From NCBI GenBank assembly GCA_038502055.1, contig JAXRKN010000016.1, forward strand, positions 248,001-312,000: a stretch of 64,000 nucleotides of DNA. Direction: 5' to 3'. Under the pieces are notes generated by a model, which saw nothing but the letters and a program-made list of their open reading frames with translations, made no database searches and was not told the origin of the DNA. Origin of the DNA: Tanytarsus gracilentus. Lineage: Eukaryota; Arthropoda; Insecta; Diptera; Chironomidae. Below are positions 34,105 through 43,023 of this stretch, one piece after another (the stretch's first letter is position 1; each line of letters opens with the position of its first letter). The translations under genes were made by a program, and so were the position numbers.

Positions 34105-34480
34105 ATTAGGGGCACTCCTGGCCGGCCGTGATGGACATTGGTGGCACTCTTGGATGGCCATGATGACATTCCTCAAATATCATCAATGCCTTTCGATTCC
34201 TGATACAAATACGGTTCAACGACATACATGAAGCCATATAACAGGAAATTTGTGTGAAAAATGGCATTTAGGGCTGTCCATGGCACGACCTGTGGTCATG
34301 ACCCTCATAATTCCTAAAATGGCCGAATCTAAATTCATAGACCTACCATTTGGCGAAAACTAGAAGTCTCTAGCTATCTCAGGAGCCGAGATCTCGATGG
34401 AACAGACAGACAGACGGACGGACGGACGGAAATAGGCGCATATAAGTGTTACACCACTTCGTGGGTTACACTAAAAAACT
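34105..34480 (+). mobile_element. Probable 3' end of a retroelement (LINE or SINE tail)
   Basis: The segment contains two related direct copies of a motif near GGACATTRGKGGCACTC (34110 and 34133). It ends with a GACAGACAGACGGACGGACGG run at about 34403-34428 and GGGTTACACTAAAAAA. Such GACAGACGGACGG tracts near the 3' end are common in insect non-LTR elements. No reverse-transcriptase frame is present, so it is a truncated or non-autonomous copy. Family assignment is inference. Confidence 0.5.
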
Positions 34481-34598
34481 GCATTATCGGCATAAAAATG
34501 AAAAGTGCTTCCAATGTCCGCAATGCTCAGTAGCCTTCAAACAAAAACATCAAGTAGCTATGCATGTTAAGCAAAAACACTAAAAATGGTTGTGCATC

Positions 34599-34604
34599 AA
34601 TAAA
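34599..34604 (+). terminator. Poly(A) signal AATAAA of the disrupted ZAD gene
   Basis: AATAAA lies 16 bp beyond the stop codon of the terminal zinc-finger fragment. Its presence supports this fragment being the true 3' end of the ZAD gene. Confidence 0.5.
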
Positions 34605-34616
34605 GATAGGAAAAAG

Positions 34617-34622
34617 TTTATT
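34617..34622 (-). terminator. Poly(A) signal of the HINT3-like gene
   Basis: AATAAA on the minus strand lies 14 bp past the HINT3-like stop codon. The signals of the convergent ZAD fragment and this gene are only about 12 bp apart, so their 3' ends overlap. Confidence 0.5.
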
Positions 34623-34636
34623 ATAAAAAATTTGTT

Positions 34637-35204
34637 TTAAGATTGCTCCTCGGCTGGAAGTGAGTTAAAGACAGTATCAAAGTCCTTGTAGTAAAAAGTA
34701 TTCTCTTTAAATATCAGTCGAGCTATGAAACCCATTTCGGATTTTGGACTAATGCCGTGAAGATGGAGATGTCGAATGGAATTAAAAGGAGGAATATGGA
34801 AGCCAAGACTAATATCCGATGATTGTCCATTCTTTTCGAGAAGATCCAGCATATGCTTCTTCATGTCCAGCACTAAAAAAGAATTTATTAATCTTTAAAA
34901 ATTTAACGGTCTAAAGATTTATAAACTTACGCATTGGCTTGTCAGCTGCGGTTAAAGCTTTGGTATTTGCGACATGCTTTTTTGGTATAATTAAAAAGTG
35001 GAATTTGCTTGCTGGTTTAATGTCTCGAAAGGCGATAAAAAGTTCATCTTCGTACAAAATTTCACTGCTTGTCTTTTTGTCCACGATATCACAGAATACG
35101 CAGGTCATCGCTCGATCAGCTCGAGTTGTTATTAAAAAAGCTCCTAGTGCTAAAATTGCGAAAATAACACCAAAAGTTATTTGTAAACAAAGTTTTTTGT
35201 CCAT
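34637..35204 (-). CDS. HINT3-like HIT-family nucleotide phosphoramidase with N-terminal membrane segment
   Basis: Two exons, 34931-35204 and 34637-34872, joined in phase 1 to give 169 aa. The HIT domain starts at TCVFCDIVDKKTSSEILYED and has FIAFRDIKPASKFHFLIIPK. It ends with the catalytic histidine triad HLHLHGI, so the active site is intact. HINT3 enzymes hydrolyse AMP-lysine and aminoacyl-adenylate type substrates. Upstream of the usual start (the Met before TCVFC, residue 33) lie about 30 extra residues with a strong hydrophobic segment (LQITFGVIFAILALGAFLI). The protein would therefore be a signal-anchored membrane form; initiation at the internal Met would give a soluble form. It is divergent from VPS8, with 357 bp between start codons. 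Confidence 0.87.
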
Positions 35205-35561
35205 TCCCTAGCTGCACACGTGATTTGTGAATTTTAAAAATATAATGCTGTGCTTATAGGGTTGTGAAATACTTTCGTCAAAAATTTTAGCATAATTTCA
35301 TGAAATATTTGTATTTGTGCTTCAGTTTTTCTGTGTCTGTTAACTTAAATTTATATTAAAAATTATTAATTTCTTATTTGTTGATAAAAAACATTTGAGA
35401 GTCTGCTATATTTATTTATATCCCTCAATTATCTAATAGTTAAAAAAATTTATCAAAAAATGCGCTTAAAATCACCCAAAAAAAATGTGCTTTGATATTT
35501 TTTTGCTCGCTTATCAAAAATAATAAAGAGAAAATTTTAAAAATTATTTAATTAAGCGACA
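35205..35561. promoter_or_regulatory. Divergent intergenic region, HINT3-like and VPS8
   Basis: A 357-bp AT-rich gap between two divergent start codons, expected to hold both promoters. No TATA box or DRE palindrome was identified. Confidence 0.4.
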
Positions 35562-38500
35562 ATGAACAGCTTAAAAGCACCGAGTCTAAGTTCACTTCTT
35601 TCAGGAACGGATCGCGGTTCCAGTGACTCACTTCTCGGCTCGTTAAATCTCGATTTGGATGAGGTAAAATTAAAAATAAAATTTTCTTATCAATTTTAAC
35701 ATAGTTCAAGTCATCTGTTAATTAAACTAATGATAAATTTTTATTTTCGCTGAATCAGATTGATTGCGATGATTTTTCAATTCCGGCTGTTTCGGATCTT
35801 CCATCGCTGGATCTTGTGATGAGCGAGTTGGACATAGATAGTGACATTGATAGTATTAATAGCAGCTCAGTTCCCAAGTCACTTACATCTACGCCAATTC
35901 CTTCAATTTTTGGCGATGATAATAGGCAACATAGTGGTTCGATTTTGAGACACGTAATATTTCAAGGAGTAACGTCACAAATTGGCTCCGCTCAGGATAG
36001 AATCGAATCTGGATTTGCTTCGGCACTTTGTGTCTCCCGTTTAATTGCCGTTGGAACGTCTCATGGATATATTTTAACTTTTGATGGTGCACAAACGCTC
36101 AAGTGGTGCTCACAAGAGGGTCATAAGAGACAGCAAGGATCTGTAGGTGCGCTGTCGTTCAATAACGATGACACGAGATTGCTTGCTGGTTTCTCGAGAG
36201 GAGCAATTTTGATGATCAACACAGTCACGGGTGATGTTTTGAGAACACTAAACGAGGCAATTTCACCAAACTCGGGTGTTTTATCCATCAAGTGGACATC
36301 AAGACCCACACTAGCGTTAACACTCGATTCAGGCGGCTCTGTATGGAGTTTATCGTTCACTAGAAGAATGGGAATTAGAGGATGCGATTCGAGATGTCTT
36401 TTTAGTGGTGCGAGAGGTGAAGTTTGCACTTTCGAGCCATTAATAATTAACGACGAAGCGCATCCGTTTCAAAACTCATATACAATTGTGGCACTCGCAA
36501 CGCTTAGTAAATTCTTTATTCTCATGATCAGACCACGATTGAAAGTCATCAAATATCACATGCTCAATGGACCGCCAGAATCTCTTCCACTGCTCTCGTG
36601 GCAAATGGTTTTAATACAATCAGCCGATGCTAGTCGTACTGTCGATCCAGTGTTAGCCACCGGTCGCGGTAATTCACTCTACTTCCATCAACTCACTTAT
36701 AACAATGGGCGCATAAATGTTGCCTTTCTACGTCACATAACTTTAGGATATAACCTACTTTCACTTCACTGGCTTGGACCTAAAAATATTGCGTGCATTG
36801 AGCGAGACACAGAAATGCTGCACCTAATCGATGTTCGAACAAGCAGAGAATTGGAATCAACTGATTTATCTTCATTTGGAATTACTTACTCGTCGGCACA
36901 ATTTAAGGGAATTGCGACTGGTTCAAATGTCTCGCCTGCAATGGCATTAGCTGGAACTTATGCATGCTACAGCACAATCGTGTCGAATGATATAAATTCA
37001 ACACTTTACATTCTTGGAAAGAGAAGTCTGCATGGAATTAATGCGAGAAGTTGGAGCGATCGATTGAGTTACTTGACAACGCGAAAGCAGTGGGGTGAGG
37101 CTTTTGAGTTGGCAATCGATGGCTATAGAAGCACTTTGGATAAACCTCGTCGTCTCGCAATGACCAAAGAGAGAATTTTGCTGCTTTTCGATGATTATTT
37201 AAATGGCACTTCAAGATGTCCCGACTTATGTTTGGAGAGCGCAATTCGCTGCATGATTGAAATCGATCGACACGATTTACTTTGGCAAGAGCTATGGGAT
37301 CGACTCTATTCACAAGAACTCTATCTAAACATAATCACTCAACAAATTCTAGAAGATAATCTAAATTTAATTTCACCCGTCGTGTCTCAAGCACTTCTCG
37401 ACTACTGGTCAAAGTTGTCGGTTGAGAGATTAGAGAAAATCATCTTGAAACTTGAATGGCAGTGCCTCGATCTCCATCAAACATTGAGTTTAGTGAAAAA
37501 TTTGCATCTTTATAAAGCTCTCATGCATCTCAATACGAAAGCATTGAGTGATTACGCGATTTCACTTGTTGAGCTGATTCCGTTAATTAACGAGCATTTG
37601 GAGTTTGGCGATAGGACGCTGGGAAACAATATTCTGGTGTACATATCGAGCTGTTTGGCTGGAAGAGGATATCCACATGGAGAAATTCAACCCGAGATGA
37701 TTTCGAATGTTAAGCATGAGGTAAATGAATTAATTCAATTAAAAACTTTACTTAACGCTAATTTATTTTAGATTATGCGAACACTGACTGCTCAGCATTC
37801 GCTCAAAGCGACGGACAATGAGCCACCGTATCCATATTTAAGGGCTCTTCTAAAATTCGATACTCGAGAAACTCTCAACGTGCTCTCGCTTGCATTTATG
37901 GAACAGGAATTCAATACCGAGCTTGGACTTTCGCAGAGGCAGAGAATTATCAACATTTTACTGGAAATTATTGCCGACAATGATGACAGTCAATTTGGAA
38001 TTTTGTGTAATTTCATATCGCAACAAATCACCACACAAAATCTTCCCGATGCTGCCACATTTTTGACTAAAATAATTAACTATATTACAAAAGAGGAAAC
38101 TTACTCTTTGACATCGCGACATCACATCGAAAAGGAGCAGACTTTTATGAATCTAATGGAAGCAAACACGCTAAATAATCGATTTACGTTTGATGAACTA
38201 TTGGAGATTGCGATGAGAACGAAATGTTACGTTGTAGCTCGATTTATACTTGAAAAGCTGAGGAGATATGAGAAGATAATTGAGTGCTTTGTGTTGAGCA
38301 GTGATAAGCATGAATTATTCAGATATATCATGGACTTTAAGAACTCGGATGAGAGAAAAGTCTTTCCACAAATTCTCGAACACTTTCAATCACTTCTCGA
38401 GATGGATTGCGAGAAAATCACGAAATTAATCATGGAGTTTTATCCAATATGCGTTCCTCAATTTTTAGCGAGCGTCGAAAACAATCCAAAACACAATTAC

Positions 38501-39463
38501 ACTTTCCTCAATGAGCTTATTAACAATGGCGTGTCGCTCGATGACGGCGAATATGACAAATTTCTGATATTATTGTGTCACTACAACCCTGAAAACGTAC
38601 TCGAATTCCTTCAAAATATTAATCACAATTATGACACGGAAAGTGCATTAAAATTGTGTGAAGAAAAATCTTTGACATCATCAATAATTTATCTCTACGA
38701 GAAGAAGGGTGATTTTAAGAAAGCTTTTGAACTGAGCATGGACTTGCTGAAGGAAGCACCGGAAGCGTTGGCCGAAAATCAAGCACTAAAATTATGTTCA
38801 TTATGTGCTCGCATATCAAACACAGTCAGCGACAGTGAAAGAGAAAATTTTTGGTTCGAACTCATTGAAAATGTTTTATCGAAAAACTATTTGAGTTCAA
38901 TTGTGAAACAAGTCCTTCATCTCTCGAGCAGCTTTGTCGATTTATCTAAACTAGTTCAGCTTATAATGCGCAGCGAAGGGCAGACAAATAATTTTGGCGA
39001 CATCAAGCATATTTTGGTGGATATGTTGAGTAATTTCGAATACGAGTCAATGGTGCTAAAAACGACTCAAAACATTTTCGGAAGAGATCTACATAAAATG
39101 CTATTGAAGGAGAAACAATTGGCGGAGGCTGGCATTTATGGGAAATCACTCAAGTGCTTTTTATGCAAAAGAAAGTTGTCCGATCTTATTTTAAGCACCG
39201 AAGAAGATCAAATTATTGTTCTCAGCATTTGTGGACATTCCGTGCATAACTCGTGCTTCCAAAAGTCAATCGAAAGTCACGAGAAAGACGAGAGCTGTGA
39301 TAAAAGCTATTTAAATTCCATTAAGTGTAAAGAGTGCGGCATCGTCATAAACGAAGATGATTCAATTTATTTAAGCAAGACTAATTTCAACTTGATTGCG
39401 AGCAGCGAAGAAGAGACACTCGATTTAAAGTTAAAATCACCGACCAGAATCGGACTGCTATAA
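35562..39463 (+). CDS. Vps8: VPS8, CORVET endosomal tethering subunit
   Basis: Three exons: 35562-35663, 35759-37720 and 37772-39463, all phase 0; 1251 aa. A Ser/Asp-rich N-terminus precedes a WD40-type beta-propeller (RLIAVGTSHGYILTFD, DDTRLLAGFSRGAILMIN, GVLSIKWTSRPTLALTLDSG). The long alpha-solenoid follows from about residue 400. At about 1148-1213 is a RING-type zinc domain (CFLCKRKL ... CGHSVHNSC ... CKEC). VPS8 is a CORVET-specific subunit that binds Rab5 and tethers early endosomes. Length fits the family in flies. The 3' end converges on DPH1 with 200 bp between stop codons. Confidence 0.93.
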
Positions 39464-39492
39464 GTTATGTGTTATGTAACCAAAAAGTATTT

Positions 39493-39498
39493 AATAAA
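39493..39498 (+). terminator. Poly(A) signal AATAAA of VPS8
   Basis: AATAAA lies 29 bp past the VPS8 stop codon and within 200 bp of the convergent DPH1 stop. Confidence 0.5.
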
Positions 39499-39663
39499 AA
39501 TATTTATCGAATTATTTGTTGAACTCGAAATTTATTTTCTTATGAAACTTTTACAATTCATAATTTTATTGATTCCGTATATTGTTAATATTTTTTAATA
39601 AATTATAAAACTAGATAAAGCGAAAAGATTCTGACAACAAATTCTATAGAGAAGTGATGATGA

Positions 39664-41049
39664 TTAGATTTCGTGAACTCCATTTTTCTCACCATTTTCC
39701 TTCTCGCCATTAACACCATTGTGTTTCTTCTTATGATCTTCCTCATATTCATCTAAGCACCTTCCACAACAGCCACCGTTTAATGCATTTTCACAGCTTA
39801 TGTCGGCCGGTTTTGGTTTATAATTCGGAGTCCACTCGCCAAGCGAATAAGTTGAATAGAAATCCATCGGATAATTTACACCTTTATCATTATCATTTGG
39901 TTTATCCTCAACTCGCCACATTGTGTCACCTAAGGCGACAGACAATTCGTAGGGAGTGAGCAGTGGTTTCGGAAATGAAGTGCCCCAATCGATCGACAAG
40001 CGAGGACAGGCAATTTGAACAAATGCATCGATGTCTTTGAAGAGTTCAAGCTTACTTGGAAATATTTCGGAGAGGAGAATGAGTGTCGAGTCACGACCGT
40101 GCATTTTTAGACGCTTCTGCAAATACTGTAGTACTTTCGGTGAGCCCTGACGTCCAAGTGTCCCTAAGATCAGTCCAAATCTCTTTGCCCGTTTAGCCTT
40201 TTCAATTGCAATCTTTCGATTCTTACGCATTGCTTCGTGATCGTAAAATTCTTGCGTGAATTTCTTATCGTATGGATCATACTTGAAAGCTTCCGCGTGA
40301 GGATTCGCAATCATAGCTGCTTCAAGATGGAATCGTCCATCGCCAAGGTAGATTATTGTTGAGCCCTCTGAAATTCTTGGTGCTGTACAGCCGAGTATTT
40401 CGCCCGGACTAAGAGGTTTCGTTTGAGGAATTGTAACGTCAAAGCCATGCTGGCGTAGCTCATTGGCAACCGAGTGAAGTGTCGCAACAAATTGAATTGT
40501 GCTGACCAAAGCGAGTTTCTTTGTTGCCGGAAAATTAAGCTTTACACTTTCAACAAAATGCAATGAGTCAATTTTAATGTCGACAAAGACGTACAGCACC
40601 TTAATGCCACTTGTTTGATCGATTGGAATGAGACAACTATGACCGTAGTGTATCATCAGATCAGCACCAAGCGCTATAGCAGTGTAATCGTCGATGCAGC
40701 AAGCTCCATATGTAACGTCGCCCATAATGATCGTGTCAGCTTCCGTGAATTTCTGAATTATATCCGAAATGGGGCATGCAAACATCAAAAGTCCCTCCGG
40801 CATCTGCAGTGCCACTCTCTTTGCCTTCGTCTCTCGAATCTTATGGATAGTCTTGTGAATTTCGAAATTGTAGTTCGGCGGCAAGGCAGCGATTGCATTG
40901 TTAAGCTGTTGATCCTCTAAAATGGTCGAGGGAATCTTATTCATAGACTTTGCAGCACCACGGCCAAAGACCTTCCGGGTGGGCTTTGCCTTAACGACCA
41001 CAACACCACCGCCATTCGTCAGCTCAGCATCACCATTTACGTCCATCAA
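39664..41049 (-). CDS. Dph1: DPH1, diphthamide synthase subunit 1
   Basis: A single exon of 461 aa. DPH1 with DPH2 transfers the 3-amino-3-carboxypropyl group from S-adenosylmethionine to a histidine of eEF2, the first step of diphthamide synthesis, using a radical [4Fe-4S] cluster. The three cluster cysteines are visible in YGACCIDD, GCTAPRI and IACPRLSIDWG. Conserved family stretches ALQMPEGLLMF, IHYGHSCLIP and YLGDGRFHLEA are present. The tail has an unusual GGCCGRCLDEYEE cluster and an Asn/Gly/Lys-rich end. The absence of introns is atypical for this neighbourhood. It is divergent from eIF3g. Confidence 0.95.
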   Translation of the reverse strand: MMDVNGDAELTNGGGVVVVKAKPTRKVFGRGAAKSMNKIPSTILEDQQLNNAIAALPPNYNFEIHKTIHKIRETKAKRVALQMPEGLLMFACPISDIIQKFTEADTIIMGDVTYGACCIDDYTAIALGADLMIHYGHSCLIPIDQTSGIKVLYVFVDIKIDSLHFVESVKLNFPATKKLALVSTIQFVATLHSVANELRQHGFDVTIPQTKPLSPGEILGCTAPRISEGSTIIYLGDGRFHLEAAMIANPHAEAFKYDPYDKKFTQEFYDHEAMRKNRKIAIEKAKRAKRFGLILGTLGRQGSPKVLQYLQKRLKMHGRDSTLILLSEIFPSKLELFKDIDAFVQIACPRLSIDWGTSFPKPLLTPYELSVALGDTMWRVEDKPNDNDKGVNYPMDFYSTYSLGEWTPNYKPKPADISCENALNGGCCGRCLDEYEEDHKKKHNGVNGEKENGEKNGVHEI

Positions 41050-41406
41050 AAGATTGTATTATAAACGATAATGCGTCCTTTGTTCTGAAATGATACGATT
41101 GAGTGAAAACAAGAAGAAGAAGAGATAGTGATGATGAGAATGCGGTCATAAAAGTGTGTGTCTGATTGTTCAGAAAAATGACGCATTTAATTTTGACCTT
41201 GATTTAGTTTTTGACAAAAAATATTCGACACGTGCAGACGTGCTTAAAATTAGTTGCATAAGATGCATCTTTTTTGTGGCCATTCAAGGTGTTCGAGACA
41301 CAACCAATCGACTTTCTAATTTACATAAATTTTCACTCACACTTTTGCGTCCAATTTCGAGTGAATTTAACGTTTCACTTAAAGCTCGAGGGATTTGCGT
41401 CACGCC

Positions 41407-41414
41407 TATCGATA
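41407..41414. promoter_or_regulatory. DRE palindrome TATCGATA in the DPH1/eIF3g divergent promoter
   Basis: A perfect 8-bp TATCGATA lies between the divergent DPH1 and eIF3g genes, about 360 bp from the DPH1 start and 260 bp before the eIF3g 5' intron. In Drosophila this is the core DREF-binding element of housekeeping promoters. Confidence 0.55.
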
Positions 41415-41670
41415 CCGTGCACTGATAACTGAAGTGAATTATGTTAATATAGTTGAGAAAAATCGTTTTTAACTTGGAGCAAATTTATTGTGGACGTGAG
41501 ATTTGATAAATATTAGAATGATAACTTCAGTGAAAAGTTGAAATTGCACAAGCCCCTCGTTTCGTTAAAAAAACATTCGTCAACTCGTTCAGTTTCGTCA
41601 AGTTTAAATTTTTTCTGGCGAAAGCATTTTGTGAAAATTTATTATTTTGATATTTTTACAAGTTTTCAAG

Positions 41671-41809
41671 GTAATGTTTAGATCAAAAATGAATTAGCTA
41701 CAATAACAACCATTGTTGTAATTGAAATTACATCAAAGCAGCATCAAATTCATTGAATTTAAATCGAAAATAATCGCAACTAATTTTTTGTCAATGTGGA
41801 TTTTTTTAG
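41671..41809 (+). other. Probable 5' UTR intron of eIF3g
   Basis: A donor AAG|GTAATG at 41671 and an acceptor TTTTTTTAG at 41809 bracket a 139-bp intron that ends one base before the ATG of eIF3g. The upstream untranslated exon would end at 41670. Confidence 0.5.
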
Positions 41810-41810
41810 A

Positions 41811-42629
41811 ATGCCAATTCTCGACGATTACAAGTCTTCGTGGGCCGATGAAGTGGAATTAGATTCCGGTGAATTGCCACCACCAACCGAGTCGATTGAT
41901 GAGCATGGCGTCAAAACCATTACAGAATACAAGTATAATAAGGATGATAAGAGAGTTAAGGTGGTTCGAACCTATAAGACCCAGAAGTTGGTCGTGTCAA
42001 AGAGCGTAGCTCGCCGCAGAGCATTGCCTAAATTTGGCGATTCAGCAAAGGACGAGGCTGGGCCAAATTCACATACAACATTCGTATCAGAAGACATTAA
42101 CATGCAATTGATCACTAACAAGGAGGAAGAGAAGAGCAACGAGAATCCCTTGGACTCGAAGAATCAATTCGCCAAGTGTCGTTTCTGTAATGGTGGACAT
42201 TTCACAACTAATTGTCCATATCGTCACACGACATCTTACATTGAGAAAATTCTCGATACTAAGCCAACTGCATCGACTTCGGCGGCCGAGACTTCATCGT
42301 CCAAACCCGGCAAATACGTTCCACCCCATATTAAGGATCAACAGAAGGGCGGCCTCGGAAATAAGGGACGCGACGATACGTTGGCAATTCGAATTTCTAA
42401 TCTCTCGGAATCGACAAGCGATGCTGACTTGGAAGAGCTCACGAACAAATTTGGCAAGAAGTCTAAAATGTATTTGGCAAAGGATAAGAACACCGGTCTC
42501 TGCAAGGGATTCGCATACGTTCATTTCCACAACAAGGAGGACGCACAAGCTGCCATTGAGACACTCGACGGCTTCGGCTATGATCACTTGATTCTCAAAG
42601 CCGAATGGAGTAAGCCTCAATACAACTAG
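41811..42629 (+). CDS. eIF3g1: eIF3 subunit G
   Basis: A single coding exon of 272 aa starting MPILDDYKSSWADEVELDSG, a family-typical N-terminus. It has a CCHC zinc knuckle at about residues 123-135 (CRFCNGGHFTTNC) and KYVPPHIK in the linker. The C-terminal RRM at about 190-267 carries IRISNLSE as RNP2 and KGFAYVHF as RNP1. It is a cytoplasmic subunit of the translation initiation factor eIF3, bound to the mobile eIF3b/i/g module at the 40S mRNA entry side. The ATG at 41811 was chosen because the five codons before it lie in the presumed intron and acceptor. Confidence 0.95.
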   Translation: MPILDDYKSSWADEVELDSGELPPPTESIDEHGVKTITEYKYNKDDKRVKVVRTYKTQKLVVSKSVARRRALPKFGDSAKDEAGPNSHTTFVSEDINMQLITNKEEEKSNENPLDSKNQFAKCRFCNGGHFTTNCPYRHTTSYIEKILDTKPTASTSAAETSSSKPGKYVPPHIKDQQKGGLGNKGRDDTLAIRISNLSESTSDADLEELTNKFGKKSKMYLAKDKNTGLCKGFAYVHFHNKEDAQAAIETLDGFGYDHLILKAEWSKPQYN

Positions 42630-43023
42630 ATTTACGATGATTTTTATGTATGCTGAAATTATGAAAGGATTTTGAGAATAAAACGCTCAGTCGGTAAAAT
42701 GGAACGATATTAACTGATTTCTCTAATTTATTTTTGAGACTTACTACAAAATTAAACGTTAGAAAGCTAATCCATATGCACAATGGTGTTTTCGCTACAT
42801 TTTATTATCAATATTTTAACTTTCGTTATCAAATTTTATATCTCTTTGAGATGCTTAAGGAGAGGGATGAAAAATGTCTAAAGCTACTTTTATAATCTCA
42901 ATTTTAGAAATTGGTAGTCAATGTGAGTTATTAATATATATAAATTTAAATTCAGGTACAGTCTTTTTAAAATCCCTTCACAATTCATCGGAACATGGCA
43001 GTAATACTCGTAAATTTGAATTC
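42630..43023. other. Convergent 3' regions of eIF3g and the SLC16 gene
   Basis: A 394-bp gap between stop codons. It has a plus-strand AATAAA at 42677-42682 and a minus-strand AATAAA at 42801-42806 that could end the transporter mRNA. Confidence 0.5.
42677..42682 (+). terminator. Poly(A) signal AATAAA of eIF3g
   Basis: AATAAA lies 47 bp past the eIF3g stop codon. Confidence 0.5.

Larger units (their letters stand above)
30481..34583 (+). pseudogene. ZAD C2H2 zinc-finger gene, frameshifted and split by a 2.9-kb insertion
   Basis: Exons 30481-30612, 30668-30744 and from 30799 onward. Exons 1-2 encode a ZAD domain (CRLCL and CLQCC pairs), followed by an acidic linker and C2H2 fingers beginning YSCSNCQEKF. 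Near 31464-31473 (AACAAAAAAGACC) one extra base shifts the frame. The intact frame then stops at 31531, while the fingers (HLKSH, then CNFKNC...HLRMH) continue in the next frame. At 31592-31600 the sequence GCATAAAAA occurs, and it recurs at 34490-34498, where the last finger resumes (CFQCPQCSVAFKQKH...) and stops at 34583. The 2889 bp between them look inserted. No splice signals fit an intron there. The ZAD-linker part could still be expressed as a truncated protein. ZAD proteins are usually nuclear DNA-binding factors. A single-base assembly error could explain the frameshift but not the insertion. Confidence 0.75.

Noticed and set aside
33780..34109. 109-residue Phe/Cys-rich reading frame
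   Set aside because: It comes from T-rich low-complexity DNA, has no similarity to known proteins and no splice partners.
31592..34498. The 2.9-kb gap in the ZAD gene as a normal intron
   Set aside because: The left border reads AAAAAGTCCAAG and the right border has no AG acceptor near the resumption point, while 9-bp direct repeats and repeat content point to insertion.
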